Positions 52,984-60,106 of a stretch of DNA of 64,000 nucleotides are shown one piece after another. The notes under the pieces were generated by a model that was given only the letters and a program-made list of their open reading frames with translations, had not been told where the DNA came from and searched no databases. Numbering within the stretch: position 1 is the first letter of the stretch; every line of letters starts with the position of its first letter. A program made the position numbers and the translations under genes. Origin of the DNA: JBFWRK01 sp050248955 (GTDB taxonomy: Bacteria; Actinomycetota; Acidimicrobiia; Acidimicrobiales; Ilumatobacteraceae); contig JBFWRK010000006.1 of NCBI GenBank assembly GCA_050248955.1, positions 124,001-188,000 on the forward strand, given 5' to 3'.

Positions 52984-54578
52984 CCGGCAGCGCCCGTTTC
53001 GTCGCGGCGTGCCGGGCGATCGCCGACACGGCGTCCGGCCTCGACCGGGTGCGGCAACCGGTCGTGGACCGCCGCGATCGATGCCAGCCGGTCGAGGATC
53101 TGCGGCTCCGCTGGAACCGTTTTCGATGCTTTCGTGTCGGCATGGAGCAGCAGGTGCTCGGCCGTCGCGACGAGCGCGCCCGTGCCGTGTCGCCGCATCC
53201 ACGTGAACACGTGGAGCCGCTTCTGATCGTGCGCGAGCAGCTGCACGTCGACGTAGACGCGGTCGCCGGCGTGGCACTGGTCGACGTAGCCGACGTGGCT
53301 CTCGACCGTCATGTACGTGCGGCCGGTCGCGAGGTAGTCGGCGTCGATGCCGATCGCCCCCATGAACGTGTCGACGCCGAGGCTCGACAGTTGCAGGTAG
53401 CGGCTGTCGTTCACGTGGCCGTTGTAGTCGATCCAGTCGGTGCCGATCACCCGCTCGTAGATGCGGATCGGCGCCGGTGCGGCCGGATCGACGAACCCGC
53501 CGGACGACCCGGACCCGGATGACCCGGACCCGGACGACCCGGACCCGGACGACCCGGACCCGGACGACCCGAGGGCGGTCGCCGGCGCGCGCTCGAAGAG
53601 CATGCGGTCGTAGCGCTCGACCACCTCGCCGGCGCCGAAGCCCGCTGCACGCAGTCCCTGCATCACCGCGACGAGGCAGTCGTCGCGCAGCACCTCGAGG
53701 TCGCGGATCGAGCGACCCGCGGCTTGCTCGTCGGACTGCTGCACGAGCCGGTCGAGCAGCTCGTCGGTCAGCTCGGGGACATCCATCAGCTTCGTCCACG
53801 GCCACTGCAGGGTCGGGCCGAACTGCGCCATGAAGTGGCGCATGCCTGCCTCGCCGCCGGCGATGCGATACGTGAGGAACGTCCCCATGAAGCTCCAGCG
53901 GAGACCGGCGCCGAACCGGATCGCATCGTCGATCTCGTCGACCGTGGCGACACCGTCGTTCACGAGCCAGAGCGCCTCGCGCCACAGCGCTTCGAGGAGC
54001 CGATCGGCGACGAAGCCGTCGACCTCCTTCGACAGCCGCAAGGGGCGCATGCCCACGCTCTCGTACACGTCGGCGGCCCGCTCGGTTGCGGCGACGGAGC
54101 TGAGCGCGCCACCGCACACCTCGACGAGCGGCAGCAGGTACACGGGATTGAACGGGTGCCCGACGACGAGCCGCTCCGGGTGCTGCATGCCGTCCTGCAG
54201 GAGGCTCGGGAGCAAGCCCGACGTCGACGAGCCGAACAGGACCTCGGCTCCAGCGGCGTGGCTTGCCCGCCGCAGGAGGTCCTGCTTCAGTTCCAAGCGC
54301 TCGGGGGCGCTCTCCTGCACGAAGTCGGCACCCTCGGCGGCCGCCTCGGGGGACTCGACGAACGTGAGCGCGCCCTCGGGCGGCAACGGTGTCATCACGA
54401 GCTTCCCCGTCGCCCGGCGAGCGTTCGCGAGCACCTCGCCGACCTTGCGCGGCGCGTCGGGATCGGGATCGAACAGCTGCACGTCGACGCCGTTGAGCAG
54501 GAAGCGAGCGGCCCAGCCGGCGCCGATGACACCGCCACCCAGCAGGCCGACGCGCTGCAGGCCGCTGATCGGGCTCAT
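52980..54578 (-). CDS. lcdH: L-carnitine dehydrogenase fused to thioesterase
   Basis: This 532-aa fusion has a dehydrogenase part (residues ~1-315): RVGLLGGGVIGAGWAARFLLNGVDVQLFDPD (NAD site), FVQESAPERLELKQDLL, GHPFNPVYLLPLVEV (catalytic His), VDGFVADRLLEALWREALWLVNDGVATVDEIDDAI. This is the 3-hydroxyacyl-CoA dehydrogenase-like fold of L-carnitine dehydrogenase. A repetitive Ser-Gly linker (~25 residues) follows, then a hot-dog thioesterase (IRIYERVIGTDWIDYNGHVNDSRYLQLSS). In known carnitine degraders, such fusions oxidise carnitine to 3-dehydrocarnitine and hydrolyse betainyl-CoA to glycine betaine; the BKACE in between is the next gene upstream, 4 nt away. Confidence 0.88.
   Translation of the reverse strand: MSPISGLQRVGLLGGGVIGAGWAARFLLNGVDVQLFDPDPDAPRKVGEVLANARRATGKLVMTPLPPEGALTFVESPEAAAEGADFVQESAPERLELKQDLLRRASHAAGAEVLFGSSTSGLLPSLLQDGMQHPERLVVGHPFNPVYLLPLVEVCGGALSSVAATERAADVYESVGMRPLRLSKEVDGFVADRLLEALWREALWLVNDGVATVDEIDDAIRFGAGLRWSFMGTFLTYRIAGGEAGMRHFMAQFGPTLQWPWTKLMDVPELTDELLDRLVQQSDEQAAGRSIRDLEVLRDDCLVAVMQGLRAAGFGAGEVVERYDRMLFERAPATALGSSGSGSSGSGSSGSGSSGSGSSGGFVDPAAPAPIRIYERVIGTDWIDYNGHVNDSRYLQLSSLGVDTFMGAIGIDADYLATGRTYMTVESHVGYVDQCHAGDRVYVDVQLLAHDQKRLHVFTWMRRHGTGALVATAEHLLLHADTKASKTVPAEPQILDRLASIAAVHDRLPHPVEAGRRVGDRPARRDETGAAG
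53503..53571. repeat. 15-bp in-frame repeat encoding the Ser-Gly interdomain linker
   Basis: About 4.5 copies of GACGACCCGGACCCG (one with GAT) read on the minus strand as repeated Gly-Ser-Ser-Gly-Ser. The unit is a multiple of three, so copy changes alter linker length without a frameshift. Confidence 0.9.
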
Positions 54579-54582
54579 CTCC

Positions 54583-55479
54583 TCAACCCCGCTTCGTCAG
54601 CTGCAGCTTGGCGCGCACGGCGTCCGGCCCGATGACGCGCACGTTCATGCCTTCGAGGATGTGCACGGCGCGCGCGACGAGGGCGGCGTTCGTCGCCAGC
54701 TCACCGCGTCCGAGGTACAGGTTGTCCTCCAGGCCGACGCGCACGTTGCCGCCGGCGAGCGCCGCCATCGCGACATAGGGGAGCTGCATGCGCCCGATCG
54801 AGAACGCAGAGAACACCGCGCCCGGCGGCAGCAGGTTGGCCATCGACAGCAGCGTCGTGGGGTCGTCCGGCGCGCCGTAGGCGATGCCCATGCAGAGCTG
54901 GACCATCACCGGATCCTCGACGAGCCCCTCAGCCACGAGCTCCTTGACCATCACGAGGTGGCCGGTGTCGAACACTTCGAGCTCCGGGCGGACACCGAGC
55001 TCCTTCACCTGCTTCGCCATGGAACGCAGCAGGGCCGGCGTGTTCACCATGATGTAGTCGCCGCCGGACGCGAAGTTCATCGTGCCGCAGTCGAGCGTGC
55101 AGATCTCCGGGAGGAGCTCGCGGACGTGGTCGAGGCGCTCGGTCGCACCCGCCATGTCGGTGCCCTCGTCGGCCGGCGGCAGCGGGGTCTCCTCGCCGCC
55201 CAGGACGAGATCGCCACCCATGCCAGCGGTGAGGTTGATCACGACGTCCGTGCCCGACGAGCGCACGCGGTCGACGACCTCCCGGTAGAGATCCGTGCCA
55301 CGCGCTCCTTGACGGGTCTCGGGGTTGCGGACGTGGATGTGGACCACTGCGGCGCCGGCCTTTGCCGCGTCGATCGCCGACTCGGCGATCTCGGCCGGCG
55401 TCACCGGGACGTGCGGGCTCTTCGCCGCGGTGTCGCCGGCACCAGTGATCGCACACGTGATGAAGACGTCCCAGTTCAT
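54583..55479 (-). CDS. BKACE family beta-keto acid cleavage enzyme (3-dehydrocarnitine type)
   Basis: This 298-aa DUF849/BKACE TIM-barrel enzyme has DVFITCAITGAGDTAAKSPHVPVTPAEIAESAIDAAKAGAAVVHIHVRNPETRQG (with the metal-binding H-x-H), INLTAGMGGDL, LDCGTMNFA, and NVRVGLEDNLYLGRGELATNAALV with the conserved Glu-Asp-N. BKACE enzymes condense a beta-keto acid with acetyl-CoA and split it. For 3-dehydrocarnitine the products are betainyl-CoA and acetoacetate. The adjacent dehydrogenase-thioesterase fusion makes that substrate and hydrolyses that product. The ATG has AAGGGGG ~6 nt upstream; this is the first gene of the operon. Confidence 0.9.
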   Translation of the reverse strand: MNWDVFITCAITGAGDTAAKSPHVPVTPAEIAESAIDAAKAGAAVVHIHVRNPETRQGARGTDLYREVVDRVRSSGTDVVINLTAGMGGDLVLGGEETPLPPADEGTDMAGATERLDHVRELLPEICTLDCGTMNFASGGDYIMVNTPALLRSMAKQVKELGVRPELEVFDTGHLVMVKELVAEGLVEDPVMVQLCMGIAYGAPDDPTTLLSMANLLPPGAVFSAFSIGRMQLPYVAMAALAGGNVRVGLEDNLYLGRGELATNAALVARAVHILEGMNVRVIGPDAVRAKLQLTKRG

Positions 55480-55496
55480 GCGGCCCCCTTGGCGAA

Positions 55497-55515
55497 CCGC
55501 CTGTCTGAACGGCGG
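55497..55515. promoter_or_regulatory. Inverted repeat upstream of the BKACE operon
   Basis: CCGCC-TGTCTGAAC-GGCGG has 5-bp GC arms and a 9-nt centre, 18-36 nt before the BKACE ATG. A minus-strand -10-like TACGGT lies just upstream (55524-55529), so the repeat would fall in the 5' untranslated region or act as an operator. Weak evidence. Confidence 0.3.
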
Positions 55516-55571
55516 GTCAGGAAACCGTACCGCGGCAGCCGGGATGGAAAGGCGCCGAGTTCTTGGATGCG

Positions 55572-55679
55572 ATGATCGGAAAAGTGGGTACGACGGTGGC
55601 CGTGTTCAGCGAACTCGGACAGGAGCAGACGAAGCGGCAACCGGTCGGCGCCGCGCGGATCGCGGCGGTGGTCGGATGA
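55572..55679 (+). CDS. Possible 35-aa upstream ORF overlapping a membrane protein gene
   Basis: ATG at 55572 opens a 35-codon frame (MIGKVGTTVAVFSELGQEQ...ARIAAVVG) whose TGA overlaps the ATG of the following membrane protein gene (GGATGA). Overlap of this kind suggests translational coupling, but the peptide has no recognisable features and could be chance in GC-rich DNA. Confidence 0.25.
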   Translation: MIGKVGTTVAVFSELGQEQTKRQPVGAARIAAVVG

Positions 55680-56542
55680 CGGTCGTCCTCAGGAAGCCGA
55701 CGGTCGGGCGGACGACGCACGACCAACACATCACGCTGACGATCCTGCGCGTCGTCATGACGGCCGCGGTCGTGCTCACGATCGTCGGCCTCGTCATCGT
55801 GCAACGCATCGGCGCGTCGTACCGTGACGCGCTGGAGGTCGCGGAGGACGCTGCCGCGGTTGCCGCCACCGCAACCGACCCGGCCACCGGGCTCACGTCC
55901 GATCTCGGCGCGCTGACCCGCAGCCTCAGCGACACGCTCGGCGAGGTGCGGTCGTTGGCCGAGACGGCATCGAGCTCGACGGGGCAGCTCGGCGAGGCAG
56001 CGCGGACGAACCTCGCCGATTCCGTCGAGGGGACGGCGCAGATCGCCGATCGGGTCGCTGACGTCATCGAGGGGATCGAGCGGTTCATCCCCGGCAACAC
56101 GGAGTCACTGGCGGAGGAGCTGCGGACCGTCTCGGATGGCCTCGAGCCCGTGCCGGTGCAGTTGCGCAGTCTCGGCGACGAGCTCGTGGCGGGTTCGGAC
56201 GACCTGCGGGCGTCGCTCGTCACGCTCGACGTGCTCAGCGACCGGATCGACGTGATCGCGGACGGCATCGACGAGACCACGGCGGCGATCGCCGACCTGC
56301 CGGCCGTCGCCCGGGCACTCGAGGTCAGCGCGAGCGAGGCACACGATCGGGTCACGATCGATCTCTGGCTCTTCCGCATCGCGATCGTGCTCGCTGGCGC
56401 AGTCGTGTTCCTCCTCGCGCTCGCGTTGCACCGGATGCTCCCGGCGTCGGCATGGCGGCCGCGCGATCAGGGGCCGGAGCACGATCCACTGACAGAGCAC
56501 GTTCGCATCGCAGAGCACGATCGGGAGACCTCGTCGCAGTAG
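55676..56542 (+). CDS. Two-TM membrane protein with extracytoplasmic helical domain
   Basis: This 288-aa protein has a short basic N-terminus, TM1 (TILRVVMTAAVVLTIVGLVIV), a ~200-residue outside region made of heptad-like helices (LTSDLGALTRSLSDTLGEVRSLAETASSSTGQLGEAARTNLADSVEGTAQIADRVADVIEGIERF..., LGDELVAGSDDLRASLVTLDVLSDRIDVIADGIDETTAAIADL), TM2 (LFRIAIVLAGAVVFLLALALHRML) and an acidic His-rich tail. This topology resembles chemoreceptor-like sensor modules without the signalling domain, or a coiled-coil scaffold. I do not recognise a family. The start is ATG 55676; an in-frame ATG at 55544 would add a basic, non-conserved-looking leader. Confidence 0.7.
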   Translation: MTVVLRKPTVGRTTHDQHITLTILRVVMTAAVVLTIVGLVIVQRIGASYRDALEVAEDAAAVAATATDPATGLTSDLGALTRSLSDTLGEVRSLAETASSSTGQLGEAARTNLADSVEGTAQIADRVADVIEGIERFIPGNTESLAEELRTVSDGLEPVPVQLRSLGDELVAGSDDLRASLVTLDVLSDRIDVIADGIDETTAAIADLPAVARALEVSASEAHDRVTIDLWLFRIAIVLAGAVVFLLALALHRMLPASAWRPRDQGPEHDPLTEHVRIAEHDRETSSQ

Positions 56543-56545
56543 CGT
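56540..56545 (+). promoter_or_regulatory. -10-like TAGCGT, 6 nt before DUF3499 gene start
   Basis: TAGCGT ends 6 nt before the ATG at 56552 and contains the stop codon of the preceding gene. No Shine-Dalgarno is visible, so a leaderless start is likely. Confidence 0.4.
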
Positions 56546-56551
56546 TCGCCC

Positions 56552-57022
56552 ATGCCCCGTCGATGCGAGCGCCCCGGTTGCTCGGCGACGGCCGCGGTTG
56601 CGTACGGGTTCGAGGCCGAGCAGTCGATCGTCTGGCTCGAGGCGGTGGCCGGGGACGACGCCGAGACCGTCAACGCGGGCGTGCTCTGTCGTCGGCACGC
56701 CGACGCGCTCCGGCCGCCTCGCGGTTGGTTCCTCGACGACCGGCGCGAGGCCAGGCCCCGCCTGTTCCGACCGCCTGACGAGGCGGTCCCGGCGCCCGGC
56801 CCGAAGCCGAGGCGGGAACGCAGGGCGAAGGCGCTCGACACGACCGAGGAGCTGCCGTTCGGCCCCTTCCGGGACGTGGCGGATCCTGACGAGACCGAGG
56901 CGCTCCCGTGGACGCCGGTGTTCGACCAGACGGACGACCTCGGTGGGTTGCTCGCCGCCCGTAGCCCGTTGCTGTCACGGGCGTTCGGGCAGCGAGCTCC
57001 GGAGATCACCGGCCCCACCTGA
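56552..57022 (+). CDS. DUF3499 family protein
   Basis: This 156-aa protein begins MPRRCERPGCSATAAVAYGFEAEQSIVWLE and continues AGVLCRRHADALRPPRGWFLDDRR, the DUF3499 signature with a CxxxxC pair and a later CxxH that together look like a small zinc site. The C-terminal half is acidic and probably disordered. DUF3499 is essentially confined to actinobacteria, supporting the taxonomic call; its function is unknown. The gene begins 9 nt after the membrane protein stop. Confidence 0.88.
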   Translation: MPRRCERPGCSATAAVAYGFEAEQSIVWLEAVAGDDAETVNAGVLCRRHADALRPPRGWFLDDRREARPRLFRPPDEAVPAPGPKPRRERRAKALDTTEELPFGPFRDVADPDETEALPWTPVFDQTDDLGGLLAARSPLLSRAFGQRAPEITGPT

Positions 57023-57035
57023 ACGCACGAGGCGT

Positions 57036-57392
57036 TCAGTCGCAACGCTCGGCGACCAGCTCGGCGAGCTTCGCGGCGCGCTGCTCGAGCCGGTCGGTGT
57101 GCTTGTCCACCCGCTCGATCAGCCGGTCGATGCGGGCGACGACCTTGTCCTTCCCGGCGGCCTCTGCCTTGGCGCGGGCCTCGGCGAGGCGGGTCGAGCG
57201 CTCTTCGGCGCGTGCGATGTGGGCTGCGATGCGTTCCTGGACGTGAGGCGCTCGCTCGCACAGCCGTTCGGTCGCTGCCGGACCCGGGGTGGTCGCGCTC
57301 GCGCTGTCGTCGACCGCGAACGCCGCGGAGGCACCGCCGAGGACGATGCCGGCCGCGATCGCGGCTCCGGCGATGGTGGTCTTGAGCTTCAT
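57036..57392 (-). CDS. Small secreted helical protein
   Basis: This 118-aa protein has a Sec signal peptide (MKLKTTIAGAAIAAGIVLGGASAAFA) and a mature part that is almost entirely charged alpha-helix (ERAPHVQERIAAHIARAEERSTRLAEARAKAEAAGKDKVVARIDRLIERVDKHTDRLEQRAAKLAELV). It has two cysteines, one at each end (LCER, ERCD), possibly closing a helical hairpin. The ATG has GGAGGA 6 nt upstream. It is convergent with the DUF3499 gene. No family is recognised; the composition resembles small secreted coiled-coil proteins of unknown role. Confidence 0.75.
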   Translation of the reverse strand: MKLKTTIAGAAIAAGIVLGGASAAFAVDDSASATTPGPAATERLCERAPHVQERIAAHIARAEERSTRLAEARAKAEAAGKDKVVARIDRLIERVDKHTDRLEQRAAKLAELVAERCD

Positions 57393-57526
57393 GATGGTTC
57401 CTCCGGTCGAGGGCGGGATCGCCCCGTCGTACGGAGACATGGTGCAGGGGGAGTGTGATGGATCTGTGAGCCGGCGATGTGCCGCCGGTGAGCGGTCGTC
57501 GCGCCGTGCGGCCATACTCGGCGGCT

Positions 57527-57985
57527 GTGGACGTCCGCGCCGAGCTCGATGCACCCTGCACGCCCGAGGAGCTCTTCGGGTGGGTCGACGATCTCGCCGA
57601 CTACCCGTCCTGGATGCGCCTCGCGCACCGGGTCGATGCCACCGAGCCCGACGAGGAGCTGGACGACGGCGGGCCGGCCTGGCAGGTCGAGCTGCGAGCG
57701 CGCCTCGGGCCGCTCGCACGATCGAAGCGCCTGCGGATGGTGCGGACCCGACTCGAGCCGGGTGAGCTGGTCGTGTTCGAGCGGCGTGAGACCGATCGTC
57801 GGCGTCACTCGTCGTGGGTGCTCACCGCCCGCACGCTGCCGTCCGGCTCGGGCAGTCGGCTCCACGTGCACCTGCACTACGGCGGTGGTTTGTGGACGGG
57901 TGGCGTGCTCGAACGTGCGCTCGCCGACGAGATCGAGCGTGGCCGGGAGCGGCTGATCGAGCTCGTCAGCGGGCCCACGCGCTGA
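57527..57985 (+). CDS. SRPBCC/polyketide cyclase-like protein
   Basis: This 152-aa protein has the SRPBCC (START-like) pattern: a first strand DVRAELDAPCTPEELFGWVDDLADYPSWMRLAHRVDA, central antiparallel strands, and a long C-terminal helix (GGVLERALADEIERGRERLIELV) lying over the ligand cavity. Members bind or transform hydrophobic ligands. The start is GTG 57527; CATACT lies 8 nt upstream, so it may be leaderless. Its last 20 nt overlap the 3' end of the ABC ATPase gene on the opposite strand. Confidence 0.8.
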   Translation: MDVRAELDAPCTPEELFGWVDDLADYPSWMRLAHRVDATEPDEELDDGGPAWQVELRARLGPLARSKRLRMVRTRLEPGELVVFERRETDRRRHSSWVLTARTLPSGSGSRLHVHLHYGGGLWTGGVLERALADEIERGRERLIELVSGPTR

Positions 57986-58763
57986 GCCTGCCGTCGCCAC
58001 GGCGTTCGAGCTGGAGCGGGAGGCCGAAGCAGTCGCTCAGCGCCTCGGCCGTCAGCACGTCGTCGATCGGGCCGGCCACGAGTGCATGGCCATCGCGGAG
58101 CAGCATCGCGTGGGTCATCCCGGGAGGGACCTCGTCGACGTGATGCGTCACGAGGATCAGCGGGGGCGATGCAGGGTCGCCCACGAACGAGCCGAGCGCC
58201 TGCACGAGCGACTCGCGTCCGCCGAGGTCGAGCCGCGCACTCGGCTCGTCGAGCAGCACGATCCCGGGATCGGTCATCAACGACCGCGCCAGCAGCACGC
58301 GCTGCTGTTCGCCGGAGGACAGCGTCCCGAGCGAACGGCGCGCGTGCGCCGCGACCCCGAACCGGGCCAGGCACGCCCTCGCTCGTTCCCGGTCCTCGTC
58401 GTCATAGCGGTGCCACCAGGGTTCGAGCGCCGCGTACTTCGCGGTCATCACGACGTCCTCGGCGAGCAGGTCCTGGCGGAGCTGGGTGGCCAGTGCCGCC
58501 GAGGCGAGCCCGATCCGGCGGCGCAGGACGCGCACGTCTGTCTGCCCGAGACGCTCGCCGAGCACCGTGACCTGGCCGGCAGTCGGGTGGACGTAGAGCG
58601 AGGCGATCCGCAGCAGGGTGGTCTTGCCCGATCCGTTGGCCCCCAGGACGAGCCATCGCTCGCTGGGCTCGACCCGCCAGTCGAGCGGTTGGAGGATGCA
58701 TCGGCCGTCGCGCACGAGTGACACGTGGTCGAGTTGGAGCGCGGATGTGGCGGACGGTGGCAT
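57966..58763 (-). CDS. ABC-type ATPase, stand-alone (YlmA/ModF-like)
   Basis: This 265-aa ATP-binding cassette has Walker A LGANGSGKTTLLRIA, a Q-loop region followed by YAALEPWWHRYDDEDRERARACLARFGV, signature LSSGEQQRVLLARSL, Walker B PGIVLLDEPSARLDLGG and the H-loop ILVTHHVDEVP. No permease or binding protein gene is adjacent; the sequence features recall stand-alone ModF/YlmA-type ATPases. The start is ATG 58763, with the divergent M23 peptidase at 58832. Confidence 0.86.
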   Translation of the reverse strand: MPPSATSALQLDHVSLVRDGRCILQPLDWRVEPSERWLVLGANGSGKTTLLRIASLYVHPTAGQVTVLGERLGQTDVRVLRRRIGLASAALATQLRQDLLAEDVVMTAKYAALEPWWHRYDDEDRERARACLARFGVAAHARRSLGTLSSGEQQRVLLARSLMTDPGIVLLDEPSARLDLGGRESLVQALGSFVGDPASPPLILVTHHVDEVPPGMTHAMLLRDGHALVAGPIDDVLTAEALSDCFGLPLQLERRGDGRLSAWAR

Positions 58764-58816
58764 CGACGGGCGACGGTACTTGTGGACAATGCTCGTAACG
58801 GAACTGCAACACCAGG

Positions 58817-58822
58817 TATCGT
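58817..58822 (+). promoter_or_regulatory. -10-like TATCGT, 9 nt before M23 peptidase start
   Basis: TATCGT ends 9 nt before the GTG at 58832, without a ribosome site between them. It lies in the 68-bp divergent gap shared with the ABC ATPase. Confidence 0.35.
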
Positions 58823-58831
58823 CCACCTGTC

Positions 58832-60106
58832 GTGAAACCCCCTCGTCGAACATCCGCGCGCTGGACGCTGGTCACTGCTGTGCTCGTCACCGGGCTGCTC
58901 GCCGTGCCGGGGTCGTACGCGCACGCCCAGGAGGACCCGATCGAGGCTGCGGCCAACGAGATCATCCGGGCGCAGGATCGCGCCGACCGATCGGCGACCG
59001 AATGGGCGAACGCCCAGTCCCAGCTCGATCTGCTGCAGGTCGAGCAGGAGCGGCTCGCTCGCGAGACGGCCGAGCTCGAGGCCCAGCTGGGTGGTCTGCG
59101 CTCCGGCGTGGAGAACCTCGCACTGCAGCGGTTCATCAGCGGCGATGCGGGGGCCGGCTCGTTGTTCTCGGGCGTCGAGGGGCCGACGAACCAGATCGAG
59201 GCCGACGTCCTCTCCCGGATCGCGGCCAATACCACCACGTCGTCGATCGACGAGTTCGAGGCCGCGCAGGCCGATCTCGACAAGAAGCAGGCGGAGCTCG
59301 CCCGCAAGCAGGAGCAGACCGAGCAGGCTGCGGCGACGCTGGAAGCGATGCGGGTCAAGGCGCTCGAAGACGTCGAGACCTACACGCAGCTGAAGCAGGA
59401 GCGGATCAAGGACGCCCAGATCAAGGCGGCGCTGGAGGCGCAGGAAGCGGCTCGCCGCAAGCGCGAGGCCGAACAGCGCGCTGCAGACGAGGCTGCGGCG
59501 AAGGCTGCGGCCGATGCGGCAGCGTCCCAGGCCGCCGCCGCCGCGGCGCGTCAGCCGGCAGCAGCGGCCTCGTCGGGCAACGCCGGCGGGAGCAGCGGCG
59601 GGTCGAGTGGTGGCTCCGGTGGCGATTCAGGGTCCGGTGGAGGATCAGGGGACGGTGGCGGTGCCGCCGCACCCGCGCCCGCACCTGCGCCGCCGCGACC
59701 GCCCGCACCGGCGTTCGTCGACGGGATCGCCTGCCCGGTCGCCGGTCCGACGGCGTTCGGCGACACGTGGGGTGCCGCCCGCTCGGGCGGGCGCAGTCAC
59801 CAGGGTGTCGACATGATGGGGACCCGCGGCACGCCGATCGTCGCCGTCGTGGGCGGCTCCGTGCAGTTCCGGCAGAACTCGCTCGGCGGCAACGCCGCCT
59901 GGGTCTCCGGCGACAACGGCAACAAGTACTACTACGCCCACCTGGACGCCTTCGAGGGTGACAGCCGCGGTGTCGCTCAGGGAGAGGTCATCGGATACCT
60001 CGGCGACACCGGCAACGCTCGCGGCACGCCACACCTCCACTTCGAGGTGCATCCCGGCGGCGGCGCCGCCGTCAACCCGACGCCGACGGTTCGCGCCGCC
60101 TGCTGA
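58832..60106 (+). CDS. Secreted M23 metallopeptidase with coiled-coil domain
   Basis: This 424-aa protein has a signal peptide (LVTAVLVTGLLAVPGSYAHAQ) and a long coiled coil (residues ~35-215, e.g. SQLDLLQVEQERLARETAELEAQL, EEARRKREAEQRAADEAAAKAAAD-like stretch). A Gly/Ser then Ala/Pro low-complexity linker follows, and the C-terminal M23 domain has GGRSHQGVDMMG (zinc His and Asp) and TPHLHFEVHPGG (HxH). This is the EnvC/NlpD/RipA-neighbour architecture of cell-wall hydrolases or their activators, exported and acting on peptidoglycan during division. The last 35 nt overlap rlmN on the other strand. Confidence 0.92.
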   Translation: MKPPRRTSARWTLVTAVLVTGLLAVPGSYAHAQEDPIEAAANEIIRAQDRADRSATEWANAQSQLDLLQVEQERLARETAELEAQLGGLRSGVENLALQRFISGDAGAGSLFSGVEGPTNQIEADVLSRIAANTTTSSIDEFEAAQADLDKKQAELARKQEQTEQAAATLEAMRVKALEDVETYTQLKQERIKDAQIKAALEAQEAARRKREAEQRAADEAAAKAAADAAASQAAAAAARQPAAAASSGNAGGSSGGSSGGSGGDSGSGGGSGDGGGAAAPAPAPAPPRPPAPAFVDGIACPVAGPTAFGDTWGAARSGGRSHQGVDMMGTRGTPIVAVVGGSVQFRQNSLGGNAAWVSGDNGNKYYYAHLDAFEGDSRGVAQGEVIGYLGDTGNARGTPHLHFEVHPGGGAAVNPTPTVRAAC

